DNA from: DASVTR01 sp033855775
GTDB lineage: Bacteria > Acidobacteriota > Blastocatellia > Pyrinomonadales > Pyrinomonadaceae
Length of the DNA stretch: 43,074 bases
Direction of reading: 5' to 3'
Assembly (NCBI GenBank): GCA_033855775.1
Contig: JAWVFT010000133.1
Coordinates: forward strand, 1 to 43,074
In this document: positions 30,974-39,982 of the stretch, piece after piece
How the letters are laid out: every line of letters starts with the position of its first letter
How positions within the stretch are numbered: the first letter of the stretch is position 1
The notes under the pieces: model-generated
Told to the model about the DNA's origin: nothing
The model's input: only the letters and a program-made list of their open reading frames with translations
The model's database searches: none
Translations under genes and position numbers: made by a program

Positions 30974-32000
30974 CTTTGACCTGCCCCGGCGCAGCCGGAC
31001 GCGTGATGCCGAACACGTTCTTCAGAATGCTCAAGCCGTAGACGAGCGCGAACGTGGCGCCGCTGTAAAGATAGTAGAGCAAGAGCATGGCGAAGGAGCG
31101 CAGGGCAAACCAGTGGCCGCGCTGCCGCTTGAAAAAGCTGTAGCACCGCAGCTTGATGACGAAGACAGACGCTACTGCCGCAAGCGCCGCGATGAGCAGC
31201 GGCGGCAGGAAATAAGAGAGCGAGAGCAGCGCGAACGCCAGCCCGCACAGCAGCGCGCAGGCGCGCTCCGAGATGCGCAGGTTAAGCTCGTCTATCATCC
31301 CGCGCTCTTCCGTTATCAATTGCGACCAAGGCAGCGCGCGGCTCAGGATGTCCGTGCGCGCGAGCGAAAAAAGCGTCCAACGCTTCAAGTGCTTGACCTG
31401 CAACTCGCGGTCAAGAATTATCTTGAAGTCGGCGCGGCGCAAGCGTTGGCCGAGTTCTATATCTTCGATGGAGGGCTTGCGATACTTGCTCTCGTCAAAG
31501 CCACCGATGGCCTCGAAGGCTTCGCGGCGAATAGCGCCGCAGCCCGCCCAGAACGTCGCGGCGTTCGATGATGAGCCTTGATGAATAAAGTGGTGAAGCA
31601 GATTTTTATGCTGTGAAGCGAAGTTCAAAGCCGCAGGCTCGTCGTCGTAAGAGCCGAAGAGCGCGGCGGCGTTTTCTCTTTCCTGAAAGAAAGCGGCGAC
31701 GCGTGAGAGCGTGTCTCGACGCACGACCACATCAGCGTCAACGAAAAGTATTAACTGCGCGAGCGCATGACTGGCTCCGCAATTTCGCGCCGCCGCAGGG
31801 CCGCGCCTCGAAGCGAGCCGAATCATCTCGACGCCGCGCGCGCGACAAACCTCTGCGCTGTCGTCGGTCGAATTATCGTCCACGACGACAATCTCGTAGT
31901 CTCGAAAATCCGACGCCAGCAAAGCCTCAAGGCATTGTTCCAGTTGCGCCCCGCCGTTGTAGACGGGGACGACGACCGAGAGATGCGGCGTGTGCTTCAT
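30960..32000 (-). CDS. Family 2 glycosyltransferase with C-terminal membrane helices
   Basis: A 346-aa protein. The GT-A motifs are VVVPVYNGG (9-17), VVDDNSTDDS (39-48) and DAD in FVDADVVV (88-90), with GGFDES and EDIELGQRLRR as the acceptor/catalytic region. Two or three hydrophobic helices (about 240-325) resemble the membrane segments of dolichol-phosphate-sugar synthases or processive transferases. It follows the flavoprotein gene by 9 bp and overlaps the next gene, so it is in the same operon. Confidence 0.87.
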   Translation of the reverse strand: MKHTPHLSVVVPVYNGGAQLEQCLEALLASDFRDYEIVVVDDNSTDDSAEVCRARGVEMIRLASRRGPAAARNCGASHALAQLILFVDADVVVRRDTLSRVAAFFQERENAAALFGSYDDEPAALNFASQHKNLLHHFIHQGSSSNAATFWAGCGAIRREAFEAIGGFDESKYRKPSIEDIELGQRLRRADFKIILDRELQVKHLKRWTLFSLARTDILSRALPWSQLITEERGMIDELNLRISERACALLCGLAFALLSLSYFLPPLLIAALAAVASVFVIKLRCYSFFKRQRGHWFALRSFAMLLLYYLYSGATFALVYGLSILKNVFGITRPAAPGQVKDGKP

Positions 32001-32009
32001 CTGGAAACT

Positions 32010-33557
32010 TTAAGCCTCGTATTCGACGGCGGGCGCGCTCGTTCGGGACGTGGCGCGTTCGGGAACCAACGGCTGGCAGGCGGCCAACGCAGCCAGCGAA
32101 AGGCCCGCATCGTCGTCGCTCTCTGCGTCCTGTAACTCCTCTTGATATTCCTCGTCCGCGTTCGTCGCCCAGAGGTTATAACTCGCGCCCAGAATATTTT
32201 TCGCGGCCAGCAAACCCGTCATCATGGAATGGTCTTGATTGTTGTACTTGTGCATTCCGTTGCGACCCACGAGTTGCAGATTCGCAAGGCCGTCGAAGAA
32301 GCGGCGCACGGCGGCGAGCGATTCACGGTACGTTGAATCGTAAACCGGATACGCCTTCGGCACGCGAACGACGGTTCCTTCCTGCACGTCGGCGGCCTTA
32401 ATCAAGCCGAGTTGTTCAAGCTCGCGCTTGCCTAGTTCGATGAGTTGCGCGTCCGGCATGCTCCACAGTTCGTCGTCCTCGAAACAAAAATATTCCAGAC
32501 CGAGACACGTCTTCTCCTGATCCGGCACCATGTCGCGGCTCCAATTCTTAAAATTCTGGACGCGCCCGACTCTCACTTCCGGGTCGTGTATGTAAATCCA
32601 GTTGTCCTCGAACAAGTGAGGCTGATTGATAATCAGCGCGACGGTGAGAAAATCTCTGTACTGAAGTTTATCGGCGGCGGCGACGATGGCCGCGGGCGGC
32701 GCAGGCTCAAGCTTGCGTATCAACTCACGGATGGGCATGCTGCTGATGAAGTGAGAGCCGCGCAGGATTTCCTTCCGCCCGCGATTGATAATCTCGACAC
32801 TCTGAACGGCGTCGCCCGTCCAATGAACGCGCTCGACGCGCGCGCCTGTGCTGATAACGCCGCCCATCTCTGTGACGAGCCCGGCCATCGTCTCCCACAT
32901 CATGCCGGGGCCGAGACGCGGGTAATCAAATTCGTTGATGAGCGTCTTAACGACCGCGCCTTTCCCGCCGTTCGCGCGCCGCTTGAAAATATCCTTTAAG
33001 AGAACGGCGAGCGACAATCCTTTGATTCGCTGGCTGGCCCAGTCGGCTGTTATCTCGCTGCAAGGGATGCCCCAGACTTTCTCCGTGTACGACTTGAAAA
33101 ACATTCTGTAGAGCCGGTGGCCGAAACGATTCGTCACCCATTGCTCAAAGTTCTGCTCGCGCTTTTCCGGGAGCGCTTGCGCCCGCAGGTAGCTGAGCAG
33201 GATGAGGCAGCCGTTCCACAGACCAAGATTGAAAAGCATTGCGCCCGCGCGCAGCGGATAGTGAAAGAATCTTTTGTTGTAGTAGATGCGAGAGAGCCGT
33301 TTGCGGCGGAGGAAATCTTCGGCGGCTAAGACTTCGCGCCAGATGTCCGCGACCACTTTGGCTTTGGTGTAGAAACGATGGCCGCCGATGTCGAAACGAA
33401 AATCTTTATAGTTGACGGTCTTGGCCAAGCCTCCGACAATCTTGTCTTGTTCCAGCACGACCGCAGCGACCCGCTCTTTGCAGAGTTGATAAGCAGCCGT
33501 CAACCCTGCCGGGCCACCACCGATGATAACGACTCTCCGGCTTCCCTGTTCTTCCAT
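32010..33557 (-). CDS. FAD-dependent oxidoreductase, UDP-galactopyranose-mutase/amine-oxidase-like
   Basis: I start it at ATG 33557 (MEEQGSRRVVIIGGGPAG), giving 515 aa; an in-frame start at 33647 would add 30 aa without a match. The dinucleotide-binding motif is GGGPAG (13-18), followed by a glutamate-containing FAD region (VVLEQDKIVGGL) and FDIGGHRFYTKAK. Near the end LVGRNGMHKYNNQDHSMMTG matches the FAD-contact segment of UGM-like flavoproteins. An acidic tail ends the protein. Family members rearrange or oxidise sugars or polyprenoids. With glycosyltransferases on both sides, a role in an envelope or exported glycan is likely. Confidence 0.85.
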   Translation of the reverse strand: MEEQGSRRVVIIGGGPAGLTAAYQLCKERVAAVVLEQDKIVGGLAKTVNYKDFRFDIGGHRFYTKAKVVADIWREVLAAEDFLRRKRLSRIYYNKRFFHYPLRAGAMLFNLGLWNGCLILLSYLRAQALPEKREQNFEQWVTNRFGHRLYRMFFKSYTEKVWGIPCSEITADWASQRIKGLSLAVLLKDIFKRRANGGKGAVVKTLINEFDYPRLGPGMMWETMAGLVTEMGGVISTGARVERVHWTGDAVQSVEIINRGRKEILRGSHFISSMPIRELIRKLEPAPPAAIVAAADKLQYRDFLTVALIINQPHLFEDNWIYIHDPEVRVGRVQNFKNWSRDMVPDQEKTCLGLEYFCFEDDELWSMPDAQLIELGKRELEQLGLIKAADVQEGTVVRVPKAYPVYDSTYRESLAAVRRFFDGLANLQLVGRNGMHKYNNQDHSMMTGLLAAKNILGASYNLWATNADEEYQEELQDAESDDDAGLSLAALAACQPLVPERATSRTSAPAVEYEA

Positions 33558-33739
33558 GTGATACCAACTCAAGCATGGCCATAAGATAAAAGAACATGAC
33601 CGACGCTCTGACCGGAAAAGTTTGATGAGCGTGAGTCTCATCCTCAATCAGAGCTTGGCAGCACCTTAATTTAAACGAGCGGAAATGAAAAGGAAATTGA
33701 CGAACGAAGACAGCAGAGCTTTGTTGCCCAAGCTCGTCA

Positions 33740-35377
33740 TCAATCTCTTGCTCTGCTTCGTAAATTTTGCGCGATTAAGTGCGTGACGACCGGCGACCGC
33801 TGGCCGATGTGGAACGACCTCACGTGGTCTTGCGCGGCGCGGTCTTCGTTGGTGTGGCGCGCATGCTGGCGCATGTGTTCGGCCCACGATTCGACCAGAA
33901 AAGTCTCGACATAATGGCCGGGCCGGGCCGGGTTTGCGAATAAGCCCCAACGCGTGGCTCCGTCGCGCCGGACGATTCTTTTCAACTCGCGCATCGCTTC
34001 CGCAAACTCTCCTGCGCGCTCCGGCTCTATCTCGTAATCGACCGTGACAAGCACCGGGCCGTCTTCCGGGTGAGGCTCGCTGACGACGATTGGGTCTGAC
34101 CAGTGAAGCGACGGCTCAAGGTTGAGTTCTTCCCCGATGCGCAGCGGAAAGAAGAAGGCCGCCACCAGACCAACTATCAATGCCGCCGCCGCGCAGAGCA
34201 GCGCATCGGAGATGCCGATGTGGGTTGCGACCGCGCCCCAGAAAGCGCTTCCCAACGCCATCCCGCCGAAGAAGACGAGCAGGTAAATTGCCAACACGCG
34301 CGCCCGCACCCAGGCCGGAACAATCGCTTGCACGGCGATGTTGAAGCTGGACATCAAGGCCATCCAGGCGACGCCGCCGAAGAGCATCACGACGCAGAGC
34401 AGGCCGAAAATATGCACCGTCGCCAGCGTGGCCGTCGTCGCCGCGAAGATAATCGTCCCGCCGATGACTAAGACGTTAGCCGAGACTTTGCGTCGTATCG
34501 CCGGCAGAATAAACGCGCCGAGAATCGCGCCCGCGCCCAAGCCGCCCAAGAGGACGCCGTAGCTGAACGCGCCAAGCCCTAGTTGCTGCCGCGCCACCAG
34601 CGGCATCATGGCCCACAGCGCGCTCGCGCAACTGACGAAGACGCCCGTGCGCGCCAACACCGCGCGCAAGCTAGGGTCATGACGCACATAGCGCACGCCT
34701 GCCCGCATCGCTCCAATCACACGTTCGGTCGGAGAGATGCTTGACGCAGGCTCTCTTTGCCAGCGATAGATGACAAAGAGCACGCCGACGAATGACAGCG
34801 AGTTCAACATGAAGACGGCCCAGGGGCCGACGGCTGCGACAAGGAAGCCTCCGAGCGCAGGCCCGACGGCGCGCGCGATGTTGAAAGCGACGCTGTTGAG
34901 AGAGACGGCGGCGGCCAGTTCGGAGCGTGGAACAAGCTCCGGCATAATCGCTTGCCATGCCGGAGCGTTCAAGGCCGAGCCGAGCCCCAGAAAGAAGATG
35001 AGCAGCAGCAAGACCCAGGGCGTTGTGAGTCCGAAGAGCGTCAGCAGTCCGAGGGTGACGGCGGAAACGAGCATCCATCCCTGCGTGTAGAGCAGCAAGC
35101 GGCGGCGGTCAACTATGTCCGCGAGCGCGCCTGCGGGGAGGGCCAGCAGAAAGAGCGGAGCGTTTTCCGCGGTCTGCATCAGCGCGACCATCAAGGGAGA
35201 CGGAGCCAGCGTCGTCATCAACCAGTCGGCCCCGACGTTGTGCATCCATGTGCCGATGTTTGACGCGACGGCGGCGAGCCACAGAGCGCGAAACAGCGGA
35301 TGCGATAACGGACTCCATGCCGTGGCCGGTTTCGCTTCCGCTTGAATTGCGACGCTCTCTTCAATGCTTGACATCAA
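33740..35377 (-). CDS. MFS_3-type exporter with C-terminal ABM-like domain
   Basis: A 545-aa protein. About 12 transmembrane helices (residues about 25-415) belong to the EntS-like MFS_3 family, with the loop LADIVDRRRLLLYTQGW matching the A-motif region. The last 130 aa (from about VLVTVDYEIEPERAGEF) form a ferredoxin-like dimeric alpha-beta domain as in antibiotic-biosynthesis monooxygenases. This MFS_3 plus ABM fusion is known in the family. It is a drug or metabolite exporter. It lies 183 bp upstream of the flavoprotein and may be separately transcribed. Confidence 0.88.
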   Translation of the reverse strand: MMSSIEESVAIQAEAKPATAWSPLSHPLFRALWLAAVASNIGTWMHNVGADWLMTTLAPSPLMVALMQTAENAPLFLLALPAGALADIVDRRRLLLYTQGWMLVSAVTLGLLTLFGLTTPWVLLLLIFFLGLGSALNAPAWQAIMPELVPRSELAAAVSLNSVAFNIARAVGPALGGFLVAAVGPWAVFMLNSLSFVGVLFVIYRWQREPASSISPTERVIGAMRAGVRYVRHDPSLRAVLARTGVFVSCASALWAMMPLVARQQLGLGAFSYGVLLGGLGAGAILGAFILPAIRRKVSANVLVIGGTIIFAATTATLATVHIFGLLCVVMLFGGVAWMALMSSFNIAVQAIVPAWVRARVLAIYLLVFFGGMALGSAFWGAVATHIGISDALLCAAAALIVGLVAAFFFPLRIGEELNLEPSLHWSDPIVVSEPHPEDGPVLVTVDYEIEPERAGEFAEAMRELKRIVRRDGATRWGLFANPARPGHYVETFLVESWAEHMRQHARHTNEDRAAQDHVRSFHIGQRSPVVTHLIAQNLRSRARD

Positions 35378-35529
35378 ATCTTCTCTGCGCGCTTTGACCG
35401 TTCGCTTAAATTCTTGCGCCCGACCTTAGCACGAATGCCGCTCGCCGGACGAGGGCGTCGAAAAACCGCCCGCCCGGCTACAATGAGATGAACAGATTTC
35501 TTTTTAATCAAAAAATCATGGAGAAAACG

Positions 35530-36021
35530 ATGCCCATTCAGATTCCAATCGAGTCGTTCAAGAAAGAGTTGTTCGAGTGTTTGGATGAAACCTTTGAGCA
35601 GACGCACGGGATATATCTTGATAAAGGCACGTCGCTGCTTGAAACGTTGGAAAGCGTTTCCGCCGAAGACGCTTCGCGCCCGGTTGCGGAAGGGTGCGCC
35701 TCGATTGTTGCGCACGTCGAGCACGTCCGCTTCTACTTAGACGTGCTCAACGAGATGATGCAAAGGGAAGAGGCAGCGAAAGTTGACTGGCGCGCAATCT
35801 GGCAGAATGCGCGCGAGGTGACGCCGGAAGAATGGGCGGAACAGAAGCGACGGCTCAAGGAGAGCTATCAAAGAATGTTGGCCACAATCAAAGATTATGA
35901 GCGATGGGAAGGCGAATACGGGATTGCCGGTTCGCTGGCCGTGCTGGCTCACACGGCTTATCATCTGGGCAGCATACGCCAGACCTTGCGCGTGATTAAA
36001 TCGGACAGGAGCGAAAACTGA
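35530..36021 (+). CDS. DinB-like (YfiT/DinB_2) protein
   Basis: I choose ATG 35530 because GGAG lies 6 nt upstream; earlier in-frame ATGs at 35488 and 35518 lack this. The product is 163 aa with a four-helix bundle and the DinB histidine pattern AHVEHVRFYLD and LAHTAYHLGSIRQ, which in relatives binds a metal ion. DinB-fold proteins include thiol transferases and many of unknown substrate. It is transcribed divergently from the MFS gene; a TACAAT at 35479-35484 may be its -10. Confidence 0.75.
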   Translation: MPIQIPIESFKKELFECLDETFEQTHGIYLDKGTSLLETLESVSAEDASRPVAEGCASIVAHVEHVRFYLDVLNEMMQREEAAKVDWRAIWQNAREVTPEEWAEQKRRLKESYQRMLATIKDYERWEGEYGIAGSLAVLAHTAYHLGSIRQTLRVIKSDRSEN

Positions 36022-36033
36022 GCTTGTCGCAAA

Positions 36034-36050
36034 GAGCGCGAAACGCGCTC
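36034..36050. terminator. Hairpin between convergent genes
   Basis: GAGCGCG and CGCGCTC form a perfect 7-bp stem with an AAA loop between two convergent genes. No clear T-run follows on either side, so termination is likely but not certain. Confidence 0.45.
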
Positions 36051-36053
36051 AAC

Positions 36054-36383
36054 TTATCCGCCCACGCCGTTCATCAAATGTAAGCAATAGTAATAATCAA
36101 TCGAGTAAATAATCACTATAAATAATATGTACAAAGCGACGGCAACGGATAGTTTCCTGCCAATGCTCTTTCGTGAAGCCACCGCGCCTAAATAAACAAA
36201 GCATGAGGCTGAGGCAGCGCTTATCCCGATAAAGATATAAGCCAGACTCTGCTCTGCGCTCTCCAGTTCAGTTATAAAACCATCTGGAAAGCCGAGCAGG
36301 TAGATGTATTCCATGTAAACGAGGAATGGCAATGCCAGAGCGACGCAGCCGATGAGATAAGCAACAATGCGATTCGATTTCAT
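36054..36383 (-). CDS. Small membrane protein of unknown function
   Basis: A 109-aa protein with three predicted transmembrane helices (about 8-30, 47-68, 79-100) and short charged loops. I recognise no family. It is convergent with the DinB-like gene. The base composition is A/T-richer than its neighbours, which may mean recent acquisition. Confidence 0.6.
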   Translation of the reverse strand: MKSNRIVAYLIGCVALALPFLVYMEYIYLLGFPDGFITELESAEQSLAYIFIGISAASASCFVYLGAVASRKSIGRKLSVAVALYILFIVIIYSIDYYYCLHLMNGVGG

Positions 36384-36463
36384 GCTTCAAGCCGATTCGA
36401 TATACTTACGCCGCCGGAAAGAATGGGGAAAGGCCCGGCTGTCGTGCAACTTTGATAAAGCCG

Positions 36464-36493
36464 TTGACAGGGGGCCGTGGGCATACCTACAAT
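36464..36493 (+). promoter_or_regulatory. Sigma-70-type promoter for the cytochrome/ior operon
   Basis: TTGACA (36464-36469) and TACAAT (36488-36493) are separated by 18 bp. The -10 lies 71 bp before the start codon at 36565. Confidence 0.65.
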
Positions 36494-36564
36494 GAGCCAT
36501 CTTATCCAGCTTAATTATCTTCGTAAAAGACCGAGTGGCATCTGTCATCAACAGGAGGAATCTT

Positions 36565-37197
36565 ATGCCGCGTCATCGCGCTGTTGGCCTTCTCATCGCC
36601 GCCCTCTTCGTCGCCTTCGGGGCATGGACGCTCGCCTCCGGCACGTTCGGCCAAACGCGCGACCGGAAAGGCTCTGCCGCGAGCCGCGCGCAAGGACTTG
36701 CCGCTTGGGAGCAAGTCTATACGGTCTTGACTCATCCGCGTTGCATCAACTGCCACACCGCCACGAATTATCCGCAACAGGGAGACGACCGCCATCGTCA
36801 TTTTGCCAACGTGATTCGCGGGCCGGAAGGCAAAGGCGTGCCTGCCCTGAATTGCGCGACCTGTCATCAAGAGTCTAACGCGGACAGCACGGGCGTCCCC
36901 GGCGGACACGACTGGCACCTTGCGCCGCTCTCCATGAAGTGGCAAGACCTGAACGACAATCCTTTGTCGAGCGCGGCCATTTGTCGTGCCGTCACAGACC
37001 GCTCAAGAAATGAGAATATGGGCGGGCCGGAATTGCTCAAGCATCACGAAGAAGCGCAGCTTGTGCTGTGGGCATGGAATCCGGGCCGTCGCCCGGACGG
37101 CACGATGCGCACTACGCCGCCTCTTTCACATGAAGAGTTTGTTGCCGCGACCCACCGTTGGGTTGAGGCAGGGATGCCATGCCCGCAGAGTAGATAA
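36565..37197 (+). CDS. Exported di-heme cytochrome c
   Basis: ATG 36565 is preceded by AGGAGG with a 6-nt spacer, so I prefer it to 36535. The 210-aa product has a signal peptide (VGLLIAALFVAFGAW) and two heme-attachment motifs, CINCH (60-64) and CATCH (97-101). A third of the protein is His-rich (DDRHRH, DWHLAPL), offering distal ligands. It lies 12 bp before iorA, and is very probably the electron acceptor for the molybdenum hydroxylase, as cytochromes beside IorAB usually are. Spacing and order indicate one operon. Confidence 0.85.
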   Translation: MPRHRAVGLLIAALFVAFGAWTLASGTFGQTRDRKGSAASRAQGLAAWEQVYTVLTHPRCINCHTATNYPQQGDDRHRHFANVIRGPEGKGVPALNCATCHQESNADSTGVPGGHDWHLAPLSMKWQDLNDNPLSSAAICRAVTDRSRNENMGGPELLKHHEEAQLVLWAWNPGRRPDGTMRTTPPLSHEEFVAATHRWVEAGMPCPQSR

Positions 37198-37209
37198 GGA
37201 GAAACAGCG

Positions 37210-37674
37210 ATGGCAAAGTTTCATCTCACGGTCAACGGACAGCGCAAGGAAGTAACGGTTGACCCTTCGACGCCGCTGCTCTGGGTCTTGCGTGAAGACT
37301 TGAAGATGACCGGGACGAAGTACGGCTGCGGCGTCAGCGCTTGCGGAGCCTGCACGGTGCATGTGAACGGCGTGGCGACGCGCTCTTGCATGCTTCCCAT
37401 TTCGCTGCTCGGAGAGCGGCCCGTCGTGACAATCGAAGCGATGAGCGATGACCCCGTGGGGCGCGTTGTGCAGGACGCATGGGTCGAGAAGGACGTGGTG
37501 CAATGCGGCTACTGCCAGAGCGGTCAGATTATGAGCGCGGTCGCGCTTCTCAAGCACACGCCCAGGCCGACGGACACCAACATTGAAGAATCCATGGGCG
37601 GGAACATCTGCCGCTGCGCCACCTACGTCCGCATACGCGAAGCCATCAAGACAGCCGCGCAACAGTTGAAGTAA
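37210..37674 (+). CDS. iorA: [2Fe-2S] small subunit of isoquinoline 1-oxidoreductase-type enzyme
   Basis: A 154-aa protein with two [2Fe-2S] clusters. The plant-type N-terminal cluster is CGVSACGACTV plus a later Cys (Cys40, 45, 48, 60). The C-terminal helical cluster uses QCGYCQSGQ and CRC (Cys99, 102, 134, 136). It moves electrons from the molybdopterin subunit to the cytochrome. Start ATG follows an AAGGAGA site. The length is standard. Substrate within the family (aldehydes, N-heterocycles) cannot be assigned. Confidence 0.93.
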   Translation: MAKFHLTVNGQRKEVTVDPSTPLLWVLREDLKMTGTKYGCGVSACGACTVHVNGVATRSCMLPISLLGERPVVTIEAMSDDPVGRVVQDAWVEKDVVQCGYCQSGQIMSAVALLKHTPRPTDTNIEESMGGNICRCATYVRIREAIKTAAQQLK

Positions 37675-37687
37675 AGGGAGGCGAAGG

Positions 37688-39886
37688 ATGACGTTCAAGA
37701 CTACAAACGCTGACGAGCCACAACTGAGCCGTCGAAATTTCCTGCGCGTCTCGGCGACTGCCGCGGGCGGACTGCTCGTCGCGCTCTATCTCAATCCTTC
37801 CGCGACCGCGCAGGAGGGAGGCCCGCCAAGGCCACAGCAGAAAGTCTATCCGCCGGACGCCTTCGTCCATATCCGGCAAGACGGCAAGATTGTTATTCAA
37901 GTAAATCGTTTGGAGTTTGGACAAGGCGTGCAGACCGCTTTGCCGATGATATTGGCTGACGAGATGGATGCGGATTGGTCGCAAGTCGTGGCGGAACTCG
38001 CTCCCGCCGCGGATGTTTATAGAGACCCCGTGTTCGGCATTCAGATGGTCGGCGGCTCCGGCTCCATCGCTCATTCATTTCAGCAGTATCGTGAACTCGG
38101 AGCCAAGACGCGCGCGATGCTCGTCATTGCCGCCGCGAATCGTTGGAACATCGCGCCCGACAAATGCCGCACGGAGCAGAGCGTCGTTCACGGGCCGGGC
38201 GGCCAATCCGCAAAGTATGCGGAGCTTGCGACCGACGCCGCGCGCGTGGCGGTTCCGGCCAGCGTGCGACTCAAGAACCCGCAGGAGTTTCGGCTGGTGG
38301 GGAAGAGAACCAGACGACTCGACAGCCGCCCCAAGTGTGACGGCTCTTTGAAGTTCGGACTCGACCTTGACATGCCCGGAATGAAGGTGGCTGTCGTCGC
38401 TCATCCGCCCGTGTTCGGGGCGCGCGTCAAGAGCCTGGACGATAAGGCGGCGCGCGGCGTCGAAGGCGTGCGCGAAGTCTTTGAGATTCCGCTCGCGCGC
38501 GGAACAGGGGTCGCCATCGTGGCCGACAAATACTGGCCCGCCAAACAGGCGCGCGGCCTGCTGAAGATAGACTGGGATTTCTCCGGCGTCGAGCGGGCCG
38601 ACAGTTCGCGTTTGCGCGAGCAGTACAAACAACTCTCGCACACCGCCGGGTTAAAGTCTGTCGCCCGTGGCGACGCGAAGGCGATTGACAACATTGCCAC
38701 GGCGAATCGCATCGTCGCCGAGTTTGAATTTCCTTATCTGGCCCACTCGCCGATGGAGCCTTTGAACACGACGATACGCTTTGACGGCAAGAGCGCGGAG
38801 GCTTGGGCGGGTTCGCAGTTTCAGACATTCGACCAGATGGCCATCGCCGAAGTCCTCGGATTGAAGCCGGAGCAAGTCACCTTTCACACAGAGATGGCGG
38901 GCGGCGGCTTCGGGCGCCGCGCCGTCACGGATTCGCATGTGCAGCGCGAGGCGGCGCAAATCGCCAAGCGTCTGCGCGGCACGCCCGTCAAGCTCATCTG
39001 GTCGCGCGAGGACGACATACGCGGAGGCTACTATCGCCCGATGCATGTGCACCGCGTCGAAGTCGGCATCGGCTCGGACGGGATGCCGTCGGCATGGCGG
39101 CATGTCGTCGTCGGCCAATCGCTGCTGGCCGGAACGCCCTTCGCTATGATGATGAAAGACGGCGTTGATTCGTCGTCGGTCGAAGGAGCTTCCGACACGC
39201 ATTACAACATTCCCAATCAACACGTCTCCGTTCATCATCCAACCGTCAACGTGCCTGTGCTGTGGTGGCGCTCGGTCGGTCACACGCACACGGCCTACGT
39301 GATGGAGACGCTGGTTGACGAACTGGCGACGCGCGCCAAAGTAGACCCGATTGAGTACCGCCGAAAGCTTCTCAAACCGGAGGCGAAGAAGCTGCTCGCG
39401 GCGCTTGACCTGATGGATGAGAAGAGCGCTGTCTGGCGTCGCAATCTTCCGAAGGGCCACGCCGCGGGCTTCTCTTGTCACGAGTCTTTCGGAACGGGCG
39501 TCGCCTGCGCCGTCGAAGTCTCAATCGAAAACAAGCGGCCCAAAGTTCATCGCGTGACGGTCGCAGTTGACCCCGGCATCGCGGTCAATCCGCTGACCAT
39601 CGAGAGCCAGTTTCAAGCGGGCGTGGGATTCGGTTTGTCGCAGTTGATGGCGAAGGGCGCAATCACGCTCAAGGACGGCATGGTGGAGCAGCGAAACTTT
39701 GACGGCTACGTTCCGCCTTACATCGTTGATGCCCCGGTCGCGGTGGATGTGCATATCGTGCCGAGCGCGGAGGCTCCGTCAGGATGCGGCGAGCCGCCGG
39801 TTCCGGTCATCTCGCCCGCCGTGGTCAACGCGCTGTCCAGGCTGACAGGGAAACGCTATCGCAGCCTGCCGCTTGTCGCCGTCTGA
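37688..39886 (+). CDS. iorB: Molybdopterin large subunit, isoquinoline 1-oxidoreductase/aldehyde-oxidase type
   Basis: A 732-aa protein, 13 bp after iorA and preceded by GGGAGGCGAAGG. A twin-arginine signal (SRRNFLR, 14-20, then a hydrophobic run) predicts Tat export with the cofactor and the small subunit. Xanthine-dehydrogenase-family motifs are visible: GGGFGRR (molybdopterin contact) and, near the end, GCGEPPVP with the catalytic-type Glu (about 702). It hydroxylates aldehydes or heteroaromatic rings in the periplasm, with electrons passing through IorA to the cytochrome. The usual length is about 740 aa, so the gene is complete. Confidence 0.92.
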   Translation: MTFKTTNADEPQLSRRNFLRVSATAAGGLLVALYLNPSATAQEGGPPRPQQKVYPPDAFVHIRQDGKIVIQVNRLEFGQGVQTALPMILADEMDADWSQVVAELAPAADVYRDPVFGIQMVGGSGSIAHSFQQYRELGAKTRAMLVIAAANRWNIAPDKCRTEQSVVHGPGGQSAKYAELATDAARVAVPASVRLKNPQEFRLVGKRTRRLDSRPKCDGSLKFGLDLDMPGMKVAVVAHPPVFGARVKSLDDKAARGVEGVREVFEIPLARGTGVAIVADKYWPAKQARGLLKIDWDFSGVERADSSRLREQYKQLSHTAGLKSVARGDAKAIDNIATANRIVAEFEFPYLAHSPMEPLNTTIRFDGKSAEAWAGSQFQTFDQMAIAEVLGLKPEQVTFHTEMAGGGFGRRAVTDSHVQREAAQIAKRLRGTPVKLIWSREDDIRGGYYRPMHVHRVEVGIGSDGMPSAWRHVVVGQSLLAGTPFAMMMKDGVDSSSVEGASDTHYNIPNQHVSVHHPTVNVPVLWWRSVGHTHTAYVMETLVDELATRAKVDPIEYRRKLLKPEAKKLLAALDLMDEKSAVWRRNLPKGHAAGFSCHESFGTGVACAVEVSIENKRPKVHRVTVAVDPGIAVNPLTIESQFQAGVGFGLSQLMAKGAITLKDGMVEQRNFDGYVPPYIVDAPVAVDVHIVPSAEAPSGCGEPPVPVISPAVVNALSRLTGKRYRSLPLVAV

Positions 39887-39917
39887 GCTTGCGCGTGAGG
39901 CTATCTACAAAAAGTAA

Positions 39918-39956
39918 TCAGCCGCCACACTTGAAACGAGCAAGCGTGGCGGCTGA
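39918..39956. terminator. Bidirectional terminator between iorB and the S9 peptidase
   Basis: Eleven-base perfect arms (TCAGCCGCCAC and GTGGCGGCTGA) extend by an inner CTTG/CAAG pairing around a short loop. The plus-strand left flank is CAAAAAGTAA, a T-tract for the minus-strand transcript. The genes are convergent, so it probably ends both. Confidence 0.8.
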
Positions 39957-39982
39957 ACTATTATCAACAACATCATCAACAA

